A stretch of 64,000 nt of DNA from Dipteronia dyeriana (GCA_032871835.1 CM065300.1:108187088-108251087); one strand, 5' to 3'. Counted from the first letter of the stretch, positions 34,532-47,887 are shown. Translations and numbers: made by a program. The notes: a model not told the origin generated them from the sequence alone.

Positions 34532-34936
34532 TTAAGGTTGGGAGGATTTCGAGCTTTTGCCAATACTCGGATCTGGCACCATCTCGTACTCACGAAGCAG
34601 GCTCTCATTAGACGGCCAAGTGATATCGTCGACATTATCATCCATCCACTGGCTGTAATCTTCACCCGGGATTGGCCCGACATCTGGGACTACACCCTCA
34701 ACCGACTCTTGACTTGCATAAAAGGTAGAGAGAGAATGCTCGGACTGAATCTCTAAATGCATGGGATGAGGCTCTTTGCCTTGACTACGGCAGTAGGCTC
34801 TCTATTCCTTCATCTGAATTCGAAGAGATTCCAAGGACTGGTCCACGTGATGTTTGATTGACAGCTCACAATTAGCACGGGCCTTCTCAGTCACCCTATT
34901 CTTAACTTTGAAGAACTCGCCGGCCGAAACTAGCCC
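34532..34936 (-). pseudogene. Antisense ORF remnant of element D
   Basis: Minus-strand frame from 34936 to 34532, opposite to gag. It reads like protein: AGEFFKVKNRVTEKARANCE, then one TAG (34802-34804), then an acidic part with GPIPGEDYSQWMDDNVDDI and SNESLLREYEMVPDP. The 5' part is cut by the truncated right LTR. Extra antisense ORFs in the 3' region have been reported for plant Tat-lineage gypsy elements; their role is unknown. Confidence 0.65.
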
Positions 34937-35701
34937 ACGTTGAAAGCTCGAGTAAGCATATATTGAATGAAACCTACTCGGGATCAGTTAACAACACTCG
35001 GGACTGGTTAAACAACGTTTCCACTCGGGTTCAATCGGCGCTACTCGGGACCATCAGGTATTACTCTTACTCGGGAATAAAATACAACTCGAGTAAGAAC
35101 TTGGTGCTTATTTCACACGGATTAAGTCATTAAATACGTAAAGATATCCATCAGGAAGGAATCCCAAATAAAATGGAACATTAAGTTATAAGAGTCCCCA
35201 ATCAGAAAATATCTTGATTACTTTACGAAGACTACATTCTTATAAGGAAACAAGTATAAATTGAACATCACCACTAGAATCCACTCGATTTCCATAAGAG
35301 ACTCCGAAACAGGAAAGAAGACAAATCAACCTCAAGCAAGTAACCGAATCATAATTAAATACAAAGATCTTGTATTACTTGTACAAAGCGGATTAGGGTT
35401 CTATAAGCATATAAATAGACCCATAATCTGGCTCCAAAAGATATAGGCAATACAGAATACAACAATCATAGCAAATACATAGAGAAAAAAAAGAGACCGA
35501 GAGCTTGTAAACATCATATTTCATAGTGGATTTTGGCTTGGTTGATCCTTCAACCACCCGTGGACGTTTCTCTGGTCATAAGAGTTTTACCACGTAAAAC
35601 TTGTCTTCATTACTCTCTCTGAATCTCTTTCTCTTTGAATTAATAGCCGAAATCCAATCCTTGTTGGCATTTTTGATATAATCCAGAAATTGACGTAAAC
35701 A
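34937..35701 (+). repeat. Element D right LTR, 5'-truncated
   Basis: Matches the left LTR from about 29475 to its end, so the first ~115 bp (with the TG terminus) are missing. The 3' end GTAAACA and target duplication are intact. By eye over 90 percent like the left LTR. Confidence 0.88.
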
Positions 35702-37070
35702 ATATTATATACACAATATCCATTTAAAGCCTAACCTCAACAAATGTGTTATTCCTAAATATGTTCATTAAATTGAATCTAACACATGTATGGACTATTT
35801 TTATCAAAATCAATCAAACAAAGATCACAAAATAATTCTAGATACAAAGCTAGCAAAGTGAAATCCCAAACATGTGATAACAGAGGTAAAATCAAAACCT
35901 AACTCAACATGTAAGACTTCAATCAATATTCAATCTAGCTTCAAAAGAGTCTAAAACTCTAATTAAACTTTATACAATATACATAAATGTTTTAAAGAAG
36001 AAACCCAAGGAAATTGAACAAGTTTAAGTACAAAACTCAAGATGAAATCCCATACCTCAAGCAACAATGTGCAGTCCAGTTTTTATGTTTAGAGCCACCA
36101 AAAACAGCAATCAAAACTTCTCAAACCTTCTTGAAATAGATAGAGAATTGAAGGATGAACACTCTCCAATTTGAATCGAATGAATCAGTGTTCAAACGAA
36201 GAAGATATATTGTTTGGAACTTGAGAAAACTTGAGAGAAAATTCTGCACAATGGTTTTCAAAAACTCTTCGTAGAATGGAATGAGAGAGGGGAGTTTATA
36301 AAAGAGAGGGAAGGGAAAGAGGAAAATGACCGATATTCCCATCAAGGTACTTTCCACCCTGAGATGGCATGTGGGCATGAGATGGCCACGCACCATCTTC
36401 GGATGGAAGCCTGGTGGCCTTTTGGCCACTAACTTCCTCCTTCACACACCTCCGAACCCCGAATTCAAATCCATTTATGGATTACAAACTGGGACTCTCT
36501 CATACACATGGATTACTATGAAAATTTGACTAGAAATTATGAATTTGACTAGAAATTATGAATTTGACTCGATACACGACGGCAATGACAATACACGTAA
36601 CGTGACCGGAAAGTTTCGTAACTCTTGACTCGGAACTCGAAATCAAATAAATGAGTAACCGTAATAACTAGAACTCAATAAGGAACAATGTAATACCAAA
36701 TCAAGTCCAAGGTCCTTGTCACATAAACATAAAAACATATAACATTTGAGAATGCTATCACTTGGACATTGTCCACAAACATGCAATCTACACAACTAGT
36801 CAATTTATCACTAATGCATGAGCATTCAACATTAAGTGTGTGAAAGTGTTTTACCAATATAAGCACAACAACGTAGGGACACATATGGATAAATTGTGTG
36901 TGTATGCCTAAGCCTTACAAGAGAAATGAGTTTTAAATATACATTTGTCAAACAATGAAGTGCATTTCTCTTTGAAGACTTGAACTTTCTTGAACAATTG
37001 TCATATCTTATTTGAAGCTTGAATCATTATCAACCTAAGACAACAAAATCAATACAAGTGAAACATTCAT

Positions 37071-39199
37071 CGTTGGAACCCCGTTCACCGGTAAAGCAGC
37101 GAAAATGGGTTTAACTTTTTTTATGTACAGATTATAATATGTATTGGGACCAGTGAATTTGGGATCGTATTTATTTTCGAAACAAATGCATACAGTATGT
37201 AAATATAGAAAATTGAAATTGATATAATAAGAAGAAGATTAAAGAAGCTATACCAATGTTTGGAGGCTCCTTCACTTCTTGTAATGCTCCTGATCTGTAC
37301 CACTCGATCTTCCTCGCTATTTCTCGGGACTGGTAACGGCGTGTGGGTGCGTCACGTACTCATGAACTTAAATGGAGGTAGAAGAAAACTTATGAAAACA
37401 ACTCTTGTTTTCTATGTCTCGAATTTGGCCACAAGAGTTGATGACAATTAAAACAAATTTATTTATTTTTCTTTTCTTTTACTCTTTACTTGGCTCCACA
37501 CTACTTTCTTTTTCTTCTTTGTGGTTTTTCACGCCAACATGCATCACATGCAATTGAGAGAACTTATTCTCTCTTAGTAAGTTATCTGTTGATACACATA
37601 CAACACCCTTTGACTTGTAAAAATGTATATGTATATATATTTGTCTCATGTAGCCTCTTTTTTTCAAAGCAAAAGCAAAAAAAAAAAAAAAAACTTTTTA
37701 TTTTTTGGTCTTTTATTATAGTTGTTATATGTATATCTATTTTTGATCAGTTTCATTTTTAAAATTTAAAGAAACGATATCTACTAAATCATTTTGATTT
37801 GTTTCTTTTTTTTTAAAAAAAAAATTATAATTAAAAAACTGTTTATATATTTATTATATTTTTAAAATCTTTCAAAATAAAAAATATCCTTTATCTTTTA
37901 TTTGATTTTATTTTTGAATTCTAACTATTTAAATTCAAAAATAAAATACTTAATTTAATAAAATATAATAATCACATTATCTTATTTTATTTAAAAACAA
38001 ATATCAACATACACCCTCCATTTAGTAATTAATAACATAATTATATAATCTTATTATTTAATTTATTTAATTACCATTATTCATTAATTAAATAATCTCA
38101 TTATTTAATGAATTCCCGAATAAATACGTGTCACTTTTGTAACACAATTAATTGGACAATCTAATTAATTAACGGTGACCCATGTTACCTGAATCGATCG
38201 GGCTAGCAAGGGGACTTAACTGACCCACAGTATTTTGAGCTCCAATAATCCTCGGAATCATTAATTAAACTCTTTAATTAATATTCCTTGATTATTAACT
38301 CCGGTGTTATTCCACTAAAAACCCGAAGCTGCACTCTCTCAATTGTAGACGTTTTTACACAGACCGATACAACTCGGTGTCCATTGATATAGCTATTACA
38401 TATGGTGTGATCCTCCACTGTAGTTCATAATTAGAGCTGGGTCATAGTGTCCGTTATACCCCTATAATTATATATATCCTTTAAGTACCATTGATTCTCT
38501 AATGGACAATAAATCCTATTTTCTCACGGAATTAGGAGAGCGCTCATATTGTCCAAGCCTCGAATCAACCCTTAAGGGAACTACCATCTACTTCTCACAA
38601 AAATGAGTGGATTCCACTATTGTGTACGAACCTTCACAACCACAAGCCAAACCGGAATCCCAACATATGGAGTATATTGATCAGGAAATACATATGGCCT
38701 CACCCATGGCATATCAAAGACCACGATCTAACCTGAAGGAGTCGATAAGATACTTAGGATTAAGATCGCCCGTATATAGCCATCATTAGTTGATATATAT
38801 GAATCTCATAGGTAAACGGATCTTGGCGTGAGATTCATATAGATCATGGCCCAGTCCTATATGATCACATCATACAAGGTGCTTCCATTTTCATATCTCA
38901 TATGAATGATTCATGATAGAATCACTGTATTTTACGGAATGGACCACAACTATAGATTAACCACAAATAAAGTACCCAACTTTATTTGCTATCAATGGAC
39001 TTTTTAGATTGTACGTCTCTTATTGTATCCATCCGTATATGACACTCATTTACACAATTCGAGATTACATCCAGCAATCCAGGATGTTAATACGTGCACA
39101 AGTTTATAAAATAAATAACATAACAAGAATGAATTGAGCCTTTCTTTTTATTTACTTTATCAATTTGCAAATTACATGTTTAGGGCATAAACCCCAACA
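37071..39199 (-). repeat. C1 3' LTR
   Basis: 2129 bp; the plus-strand left end reads CGTTGGAACC (TG mutated to CG) and the right end CCCCAACA. Homologous to 44710-46778. Confidence 0.92.
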
Positions 39200-39213
39200 A
39201 TCTCTAACTTGCA
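39200..39213 (-). promoter_or_regulatory. C1 polypurine tract
   Basis: Minus strand GTGCAAGTTAGAGAT; a T interrupts the AAGTGGGAGAT seen in the B and C2 elements. Confidence 0.7.
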
Positions 39214-39927
39214 CTAAAGCATGTGAAGCATGTGACCCAAAAACACTTTAGCCGGTAACGTCTTTGTAAATGGATCAACATGATTGTCTTGTGAGGCTAT
39301 CTTGACGACATTCACATCTCCATTCTGCACTATCTTTCTGATGAGATGATACTTTTTCTCTATATGCTTCCATCTCATGTGGCTTCTTGGTTCTTTAGAA
39401 TTAGCCACAACACCACTGTTATCACAATAAAGTGTGATGGGCTTATTCACGTCTGGAACAACTTCCAGATCACTCATGAACTTACGTAACCAAACAGCCT
39501 ATTTAGCAGCTTCACATGCGGCTACATATTCGGCTTCCATGGTGGAGTCAGCAATGGAAGATTGTTTGATACTTCTCCACACAATGGCTCCACCACCTAG
39601 GGTGAATACTGATCTAGTCATGGAATTTCTAGAATCCCTGTCATACAAAAAATCATAATCTGTGTATCCTAACGGGATCAAATCCTGTCTGGAATACACT
39701 AGCATATAATTTATCGTTCTCCAAAGATACTTGAGAATAGTCTTGACATCAACCCAATGATCCAACCCTTGGTTGGACTGGTATCTGTTGACTACTCTCA
39801 CTGCATAGTAGATGTCCGATCTCGTGCATAACATAGCATATATGAGACTACCTACTGCCGATGCATAGGGTACACGTCTCATATCCTCAACTTCTTGAGG
39901 TGTCTTAGAACACTGTTCCTTAGACAA
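39214..39927 (-). pseudogene. RNase H domain of C1
   Basis: RRVPYASAVGSLIYAMLCTR, GGGAIVWRSIKQSSIADSTMEAEYVAACEAAK, one stop, then FMSDLEVVPDVNKPITLYCDN and the C-terminal HIEKKYHLIR and DPFTKTLP blocks. The STMEAEY acidic motif is intact. This is one of the best kept coding segments of C1. Confidence 0.9.
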
Positions 39928-40772
39928 GTGAATTCCATGCCTAAAAGGTAAATTACCTTTCTTGGAGTTCGGTATCGAAAATCGTACAAGAATCTTATCG
40001 TTATATGATGCCTGAGACAGTGCTATGAGTTTGTTCTTACGATCCCTTATAAGTTGGATCCCTTAAACATAACTTGCATCTCCCAAATCATTCATTAGGA
40101 ATTGACTAGATAGCCAGCCCTTTACATCAGACAATACTCCTACATCATTCCTAATGAGTAGGATATCATCTGCGTATAGGACCAAGAAAACTACTTCTTG
40201 TCAAAAATGCATTTGCAGACACATGGCTCATCGACATTCTGCTCGAAGCCATTGGTCTTGATCACATCATAAAACCTAATGTTACAAGATCTAGATTCAT
40301 GCTTAAGTCCATAGATGGACCTTTGCAGCTTGCAAACGTTTTGCTCTTGATCTGGAGACATGAATCCCTCTGGTTGCATCATATAAATGCCCTCATCAAA
40401 ATTGTCATTAAAGAATACAGTCTTGACGTCCATTATCCAAATTTCATAATCGAAATAAGCAACAATGGATAAGAGAATCCTAATAAACTTAAACATGGCT
40501 ACTAGCGAGAAGGTCTCTTCACAATCGACCCCCTCTTTCTAGGTATAAATCTTAGCCACTAGCCTTGCTTTAAAGGTCTCTATCTTCCCGTCTACTCGTC
40601 TCTTTCTCTTGTAGATCCACTTACACCGTATGGGTTTTACCCCATCCGGTAAGTCTACGAGATCCCAGACTGAGTTAGAGTACATGGACTCCATCTCGAG
40701 ATTCATGGCTTTAAGCCATTCCTCTTTATCAAGATCTTCCATTGCATTCTTAAATATCAATGGATCATCCAC
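39928..40772 (-). pseudogene. Reverse transcriptase domain of C1
   Basis: Pieces include WDLVDLPDGVKPIRCKWIYK and FKARLVAK (40772-40539), then IMDVKTVFFND, GIYMMQPEGF, LQRSIYGLKHESRS and DEPCVCKC (40496-40191). After a one-base shift comes FLVLYADDILLI near 40185-40150 (YADD in place of YVDD). It gives the reference order for the rearranged copy in C2. Confidence 0.9.
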
Positions 40773-40859
40773 ACTATCAACAGAGATAACACCTTATCCC
40801 TCACCTAAACCTAATTAGAGTTCAGGTTATCTCACAACCCTCTCACTACGTCAAGGTAG

Positions 40860-41826
40860 TAGTGTATCCTGATCTGGAACCATCTAACTCTCAGATGTTT
40901 ATGGATCAATAACTCTTGTTGATGAAGCACTAGTCTCACCAGGCTCCAACTTATTTAATATAATCTTGAAACGAGGTTTATGGTCACTAATGTAATTGTC
41001 CATAATAAACGTTGCATTTGTTGATACAAATACTTTGTTGTCTTCGAGACTATAGAAGTGTCCACCTTTGGTCTTCTTGGAGTATCCTACAACTAGGCAG
41101 ATAACAGACTTAGAGTCTAGCTTTCCAGTTTTGTTCTTCAGCACGTGTGCTGGACACCCCATATGTGGAAATATCGCAAACTAGCTTTACAACCATTCCA
41201 CAACACTAGAAGAGTCTTAAGAACAGATTTGGTTGGCACTACATTCAAAATGTATACCGCTGTTTGTAATGCATTTCCCCAAAAGGAATTTGGTAATGAC
41301 GAGAAACTAATAATAGATCTCACAATTTCTATTAGGTTTCTATTTCTCCACTTCGCTACACTATTTTGATGAGGTGTATCGAGAGCTGTGAGTTGAGAAA
41401 CTATCCCATGCTCAACTATAAAGTCTTCAAACTCTTAGTCAAGGTACTCACCTCCATGATACGATTGTAGTGACTTGATAGTCCTACCTAATTGATTCTC
41501 AACTTTAGCTCAAAATTCTGTAAACGTTTCAAATGTTTCCGACTTTTGTTGCATCAGGTAGACGTATCTGTATCTTGTGCAGTCATCTATAAAGGTGACA
41601 TAATACTCATAACCACCCCTAGCTTTAACATTCATTCTGTCCCCAGACATCTGTATGTATAAGTTCTAGAGGTTCTTTACCTCTAAGCCTTTTTCCAGTA
41701 AAAGGTCTCTTAGTCATCTTACCTTCCAGACAAGATTCACAGACAAGTAAGGTACCAACCTTTAACTCACTTATAGGTCCTCTTTTTACTAGTCTGTCTA
41801 TCCGGTCAAGGTTGATATGACCAAGC
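40860..41826 (-). pseudogene. Integrase region of C1
   Basis: Decayed. HTDV with the first catalytic Asp is near 41645-41660; [21 protein letters not shown] is at 41290-41230; the later GYSKKTKGGHFYSLED block is at 41162-40899. Stops and shifts throughout. Confidence 0.82.
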
Positions 41827-42290
41827 CTTAGATGTTAGAGATACGTGTCATTATCTGGAGAAATCTTATATCGTTTAGTTTTTTTTTTTCAACTTTAAAC
41901 TTTTCGGTGTTGAGCAGTGTAGTATGTATTAACGGTCTTAAAACATACAAATTATTTTCATTAATTCCTGAACAAATATTCAGACCATTCTTTCTAATAA
42001 TAACAGACTTATTATTAAAATAAAAAGAATATTTTTGATCTAACAACTTAGAAACGGAAATCAAATTCCATGTAAATCCAGGAATATAAAATACATTGTC
42101 TAACAATATATAATTATTACGAAAATGTAATCTAATTACACCCACTGCTCGTGCCGACACGACATCCCCTGACCCCATAAGCATTGAGAAGGCTCCATTC
42201 TCTAGCTATGTTCAAGAATCAGTCCATTGTAAAGTAGAACACACATGGTTAGTGTCCCCCGAATCAACTATCCAGGGTTACGAATCATCT
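41827..42290 (-). pseudogene. Protease and pre-integrase region of C1
   Basis: PWIVDSGDTNHVC with the DSG active site lies near 42275-42235. It is followed by stops, then a clean frame 42184-41828 with GSGDVVSARAVGVIRLHF, ILLDNVFYIPGF, NLISVSKLL and the ICSGINENNLYVL lead to integrase. Confidence 0.87.
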
Positions 42291-42349
42291 TACACTAAAC
42301 AAGATTCAAGAACAAGTAAATCATATTTACCATTCATCTTTTTCTTCTT

Positions 42350-43165
42350 GGCTACCTCCTCTAGGTACTGAGGACAGTTCCTCTTCCAATGCCCGACCTC
42401 GTTACAATGGAAACATTTCCTTTTGTCTTAGTCGGTGGAGGTGCCCTTCTTTTTGCTTTGGGCTTTCTTGGGTTTGGGCTTTCCCTTTGCCTTCCCAGCG
42501 GACCTCTTCCTCTTATTATTATTAGGGGAAGATGGTTCAGTAACATTCGCCTCACCGGTCTTGTGCTTATTGTCCTTAATCAAGGACTCAAAGGTAGCGA
42601 GCTCATTAAGCAACTGTGTAAGACTGAAATTTAACTTGTTTATCCTGTAGTTGCTTTAAAAATGATCAAAACTCTTCAAAAAAGTCGTCAGTATGATGCT
42701 CACTTAACTAGGTTTGTCAATGGCCCCTCCATTGACTTCTGCTGTGTTAAAGTATGATATCATGCTCATGACATGTTCCTGAACTGATGTACCTTCCTTC
42801 ATGCGAGCGAGCATAGCAGAATGATCAGGTTTGTGTCGCTTTCGCTCAGAGGGCTGCCCGAACATAGCTTTCAATGACTCCATGATTTCGAATGCTGAAG
42901 TCATTGCTTCGAGCTTTGTGACAAGCACGTCTGTCATTGAAGCCAACATATATGTTCGGGTCTTCTCATCAGATGATACCCATTGCTGGTATGCCTCATG
43001 AATTGTTCATGTGGCATTGGCAGTAGGAGCTGGAGGACATTCCTCCGTAAGCACAAACTTGAGGTCTTTGGTGACCAAAATTGCATTAATATTAAGTTTC
43101 CACTTAGTGTAGTTATCACCAGTTAATTTGTCATTTGCGAGAATTTGAAGTAATGCAGAAGACAT
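42350..43165 (-). pseudogene. Gag of C1
   Basis: Starts at Met MSSALLQILANDK (43165), with LTGDNYTKWKLNINAIL. A second frame (42949-42704) holds the ASMTDVLVTKLEAM and MLARMKEGTSVQEHV blocks of UBN2-type gag. A knuckle C-F-H-C-N-E-V-G-H-W-K-R-N-C lies at 42418-42377 and is intact. Frames are split by at least two shifts. Confidence 0.88.
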
Positions 43166-43189
43166 TGCTGAAATAAATAAAACATTCAT

Positions 43190-44694
43190 TCAGTCATTTA
43201 TTTAAAACAAGTGCGAGTGCTTTGATATAAATTTAAACATGATGCATGGACACGTTTAACGAACTAGAAATACCCTAAAAATAGTTACTATACCATGACA
43301 ATCCAACATACCACAAAGAAGTGCCACCTTAGGGTCAGTCAAATCTTTGCATGTTAGACCGAGACATTCTTAATCAAATGATATTCTAAAATAACTCTTA
43401 TTCCATATCATTTAACCATCGTTTATTCAGTCAGGTTTTTAATTAACAAACTTAATCAAAACCTTCATGAGTGTAGCCCACCATTTCAGATCTCACGAGC
43501 TTAACTCGAGAATTGCCTGCCTTATGGTTGGTCAATCCCGAAATACCCTGAGAAATCCTATCCGTTAGGAAGTCGACCTTGGTATTGACCTTTATGTAAA
43601 CCCTCCTTAGGGAGGACGAAAGCGAAGCCGTCACGAGACCCCACTCGGGTCTCACGGTGTTGAACTAATGATGGAGACCGCGGGATATATATGTCATATA
43701 ACCCTCTCCCACTCACTATTTTAAAACTAGGGTTTTCGATTATTCGCTAATGCACCTAGACTATACAGGATCAAAACGGCTAACTTTAATCAAGTTATTT
43801 AGTGCATTAACTAATTAGAAACAAATTCTAATTAACTAATAAAATATTAATGATTTTTAACAATTAAAAATGTAATCTATTAGTGAATAATCTAAGCATT
43901 TGTAAATTATTTACTAAGCTCAGATTATTATGATCGTGTATACCAGTTTAACTATTAAAACTCTAACACATTATTCGGTTCATTTATTATTAGGAAATTA
44001 ATCATATTAACCCTAATTACAAAAGTGACCCAATTAGTCTAACTTATTAAACTCTTTAATAACTAGATTAATATTAATGAGAACTACCAAGTTTTTTAAT
44101 CATTAAAAATCTAATCTCTTTTTATACCCAATTTATGTATTTACCCATTTTAATCACATTAAAAAAATACATAAAATATCAGGCTATGATACATGTATGA
44201 CATATCAAATATATTTGTGTAGGCACATCAAATCTAAATGGCAAACGTATGCATGATATCATCATATAATATAAAGCATATATGAATTGACCGAGTACTG
44301 TGGACTATTTAACCTAAAAAAAATTAGAATCTAAAATTACAAAAATACCCCCAAGGCATTCCTTGGTCTTCTTGTAATTTTCGAGTCTTCTTGTAATTTT
44401 CGAGTCTTCCAGTCTCTTTAGGTCTCTCTGATTCATCTCATGAATCCTTCTTCGTAATTTTTCTAGGTCTTCAATATAGGGTAATTTTTTTTACAATACA
44501 ATAACAGTAAAAAAAAAAAACACAACCCCTAAACCCTAAATCCACAGTACCATATAATTAACGATCAATTATGTTTTTTAAAATTAAAAAAATTAATATA
44601 CATACAAAAACATCTTACATTCAATTTAAATCGTGCCGACACAATCATATATACAAGAGCATCGAAATCAATTTCCTGTTCCGAAAATAAAATT
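43190..44694 (-). other. Leader of C1
   Basis: About 1.5 kb between primer site and gag, AT-rich with a GC-richer patch at 43470-43680. It has no convincing coding frame. It matches the C2 leader, but part of the C2 copy is in the opposite orientation. Confidence 0.75.
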
Positions 44695-44695
44695 G

Positions 44696-44707
44696 GCTCT
44701 GATACCA
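44696..44707 (-). promoter_or_regulatory. Primer binding site of C1
   Basis: Minus strand TGGTATCAGAGC, two bases from the LTR end at 44710. Confidence 0.93.
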
Positions 44708-44709
44708 AT

Positions 44710-46778
44710 TGTTGAAACCCCGTTTACCAGTAACGCTGCGGAAATGGGGTTTTTTTTTTTATTTTTTATAAAGATTATAATCTGTATCTGAGACTAGTGA
44801 ACTATGGATCGTATTTATTTTCAAAACAAATACATACAATATGTAAATACAGGGAATTGAAATCGATATAATAAGAAGAAGATTTAGAAAGCTAAACCTA
44901 CGTTTGGAGGCTCCTTCACTTCCTGTAATGCTCCTGATCTGTACCACTCGGTCTTCCTCACTATTTCTCAGAACTGGTAACAGCGTGTGGGCGCATCACG
45001 TACTCAGAAACTTAAATGGAGGTAGTAGAAAACTTATGAAAACAATTCTTGTTTTCTATGTATGAAATTTGGCCACAAGAGTAAAAGACAATTAAAACAA
45101 ATTTATTTATTTTTCTTTTCTTTACTCTTTACCTGGACGCACACTACTTTGTTTTTCTTCTTTGTGGTTTTTCACGCCAACTTGCATCACATGCAATTGA
45201 GAGAACTTATTCTCTCTTAGTGATTTATCTGTTGATACACATACCTCACCCTTTGACTTGTAAAAAAATAGATGTATATATTTTTGTCTCACGCAACCTC
45301 TTTTTTTCAAAGCAAAAGCAAAAAAAAAAAAAAAACCTTTTTTAATCTTTTATTATCGTTGATATATGTATATCTACTTTTGATCAGTTTTATTTTGAAA
45401 CTTTAAAGAAACGATATCCACTAAATCATTTTGATTCGTTTTTTTTTTTTTTTTTAAATAATTATAATTAAAAAATTGATCAAATCTTATTATATTTTTA
45501 AAATCTTTAAAAATAAAAAATATTCCATATCTTTTATTTGATTTTATTTTTGAATTATAACTGTTTAAATTCAAAAATTAAATACTTAATTTATTAAAAT
45601 AAAATAATCACATTATCTTATTTTATTAAAAAATAAATATCAACATACACTCTCCATTTAGTGATTAACAACATAATTAAATAATCTTATTATTTAATTT
45701 ATTTAATCTCCATTATACATTATGTAAATAATCTCTTTATTTAATGAATTCACGAATAAGTACTGTCACTTTCGTAACACAATTAATTGGACAATCTAAT
45801 TAATTAATCGTGACCCTTCTTACCTGAATCGATCGGGCTAGTAAGGGGACCTAATGATCTTACAATATTTTCAGCTCAAATAATCATCGGAATCATAAAT
45901 TAAACTCTTTAATTAATATTCCTTGATTATTAACTCCGGTGTTATTCCACTAAAAACCTGAAGCTGCACTTTTTCAACTGTACATAGACAGATACAACTC
46001 GGTGTCCATCGATATAGCTTTTACATATGGTGTGATCCTCCACAGTAGTTCATAATTAGAGCTGGGTCATAATATCCGTTATACCCCTATAATTACATAT
46101 ATCCTCACGGAATTAGGAGAGCACTCATATTGTTCAAGCCCCGATTCAACCTTAAAGGGACTACCATCCGCTTCTCACAAGAAGGAGTGGATTCCACTAT
46201 TGTATACAAACCTTTACAACCACAAGCCAAACCGCAATCCTAACATATGGAGTATATTGATCAGGAAATGTACCTGACCTCACCCATGATATATCAAAGA
46301 CCACGATCTAACCTGAAGAAGTCGATAAGACACTCAGAATTAAGATTACCCACATATAGCCATCATTAGTTGATATATATGAATCTCATCGGTAAATGGA
46401 TCTTGGTGTTAGATTCATATAGATCGTGACCTAGTCCTATATGATCACATCATACAAGGTGCCTCCACTCCCATATCTCATATGTTCAGGATAGAATCAC
46501 TGTACATTACGGAATTGACCGCAGCTATAGATTAACCATAAATAAAGTACCCGACTTTATTTGCTATCTATGGAATTTTTAGATTGCACGTCTCTTACTG
46601 TATCCATCCGTATATGACACTCATATACACAGTTCGAGATTACATCTGGTAATCCAGGATGTTAATATGTGCACAAGTTTATAAAATAAATAACATAACA
46701 AGAATGAATTGAACCTTTCTTTTTATTTAATTTATATACCCATTTACAAATTACATATTTAGGGCATAAACCCCAACA
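44710..46778 (-). repeat. C1 5' LTR
   Basis: 2069 bp from TGTTGAAACC to CCCCAACA (plus strand). A few short deletions distinguish it from the 3' LTR. Confidence 0.93.
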
Positions 46779-46824
46779 TTTGTTTGATATTGAAATAATG
46801 CCAACAAAAACAAAAAACCTAACA

Positions 46825-46836
46825 ATCTCCCCTGTT
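46825..46836 (-). promoter_or_regulatory. Polypurine tract of element E
   Basis: Minus strand AACAGGGGAGAT next to TGTTAGG, as in element A. Confidence 0.75.
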
Positions 46837-47310
46837 GGCAAATTCCATATCAAAACTCTTATACATATACTAAAACAATTACAAAGAAGATTGATCACTA
46901 TGGGATACAATGATTTGCAATGACTTACACACTCCTAGACTAATCTTCAACAAATCTTGAACTTCTTCAAGATCGCCCATTGTAGCCACCTAAAAGCAAC
47001 TTAAAGCATAACGCGCATCCAAGAGAAAAAACATATCTCAACAAATAATTTGGTTCAAATAAGACATTTAAATCCGAAATCGGTCATGTATCTTCCCCTT
47101 AATAAATGCCAAATCAAAATATTCAAGCAAAAATCAAACCACAATATTACATGCCATAAAAGTTCAAGTTTCCAATAAAACCAAAATAAAACTCACAAAA
47201 TACATATATAACATGGAAAGAAACTAAAGTAAACTTGCATATCTAACTTCTCCAATTTCTCCCCTTTTTGACAAGAAATGAAGCCAAAAGGATAAGAGAA
47301 GAAATGTACC
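46837..47310 (-). other. 3' non-coding region of element E
   Basis: AT-rich, between purine tract and the stop of the E gene. No coding signal. AAGGGGAAG-like words (for example near 47090-47100, minus strand) recall the purine motifs of element A. Confidence 0.55.
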
Positions 47311-47641
47311 TCATGGTTCACTAGTTTCACCAAAGAACGTTAAGCGGTTGGTAGATCTCACATAATGCTTTATAGATGGTCTCTTCCTTGTGGCAATGCT
47401 ATCCTCCAACTATATAATTCTTGCATCTTGTTAAACTACCTTTGCTTTAAGTTCTTTGATTTCCACATTAGACTTCTCAACCTCTCCCTTTAATTTAGTT
47501 ACCCATTTCAGAAGACAACATGTGTTAATCACCCAACTTGCATCTTAAGATCCACTAAAATGTCCAAAGGTATCACAAGCCTTTCCCTAGTTTTTGTATG
47601 ACATAAAAGTCTCACGCTTATCACTAAACCTTTTTAGGGAG

Positions 47642-47646
47642 GTAAA
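47642..47646. repeat. C2 target-site duplication, left copy
   Basis: GTAAA, repeated at 56158-56162. Confidence 0.92.
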
Positions 47647-47887
47647 TGTTTGGGTTTATGCCCTAAAGATGTAATTTGTAAATGGATTTATGAAATAAAT
47701 AAAAGGAAAAGTTCAATTCATTCTTGTTGTGTTGTTTATTTTATAACTTGTGTATATATATATTAAAACATAGTTGGTGTAAGAGACAAAAAGAAAAAAA
47801 AAGGCGCAGGAGTGATTTTTTTTAAGAGAAAAAGTTTTTTTTTGTTTGACTTTGAAAAAAAAATGTCACTCATCAGTTGATTAAAAG

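Larger units (their letters stand above)
29361..35701 (+). mobile_element. Element D: internally deleted Ty3/gypsy element (gag-protease only)
   Basis: LTR 29361-30241, primer site 30244-30261, gag, protease, a 91-bp tandem array, an antisense ORF remnant, and a second LTR ending at 35701. The target duplication ATATT is intact at 29356-29360 and 35702-35706, inside the element E LTR. The gag and protease style, the 3' tandem repeats and the antisense ORF together suggest the Tat lineage. Reverse transcriptase, RNase H and the integrase core are absent. Confidence 0.88.
37071..46778 (-). mobile_element. C1: family C Ty1/copia element, complete structure
   Basis: Minus strand: 5' LTR 46778-44710, primer site, leader, gag, protease, integrase, reverse transcriptase, RNase H, purine tract, 3' LTR 39199-37071. 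It is inserted in the element E LTR; the uninterrupted form is seen at about 58640-58690. Flanks TTCAT and TTTGT are probably a decayed 5-bp duplication. The coding region has many stops and shifts. Confidence 0.92.
28331..46824 (-). repeat. Element E 3' LTR, interrupted by D and C1
   Basis: Pieces 28331-29360, 35707-37070 and 46779-46824 are colinear with 56960-58698 where they overlap, for example AGAATATGATGATCAACACA and the terminal TTTTGATAT...AAACCTAA. It ends AACCTAACA at 46824. The left boundary is approximate. Confidence 0.8.

Noticed and set aside
43452..43655. 67-codon minus-strand frame in the C1 leader
   Set aside because: No counterpart in C2 and no recognisable motif; probably chance.
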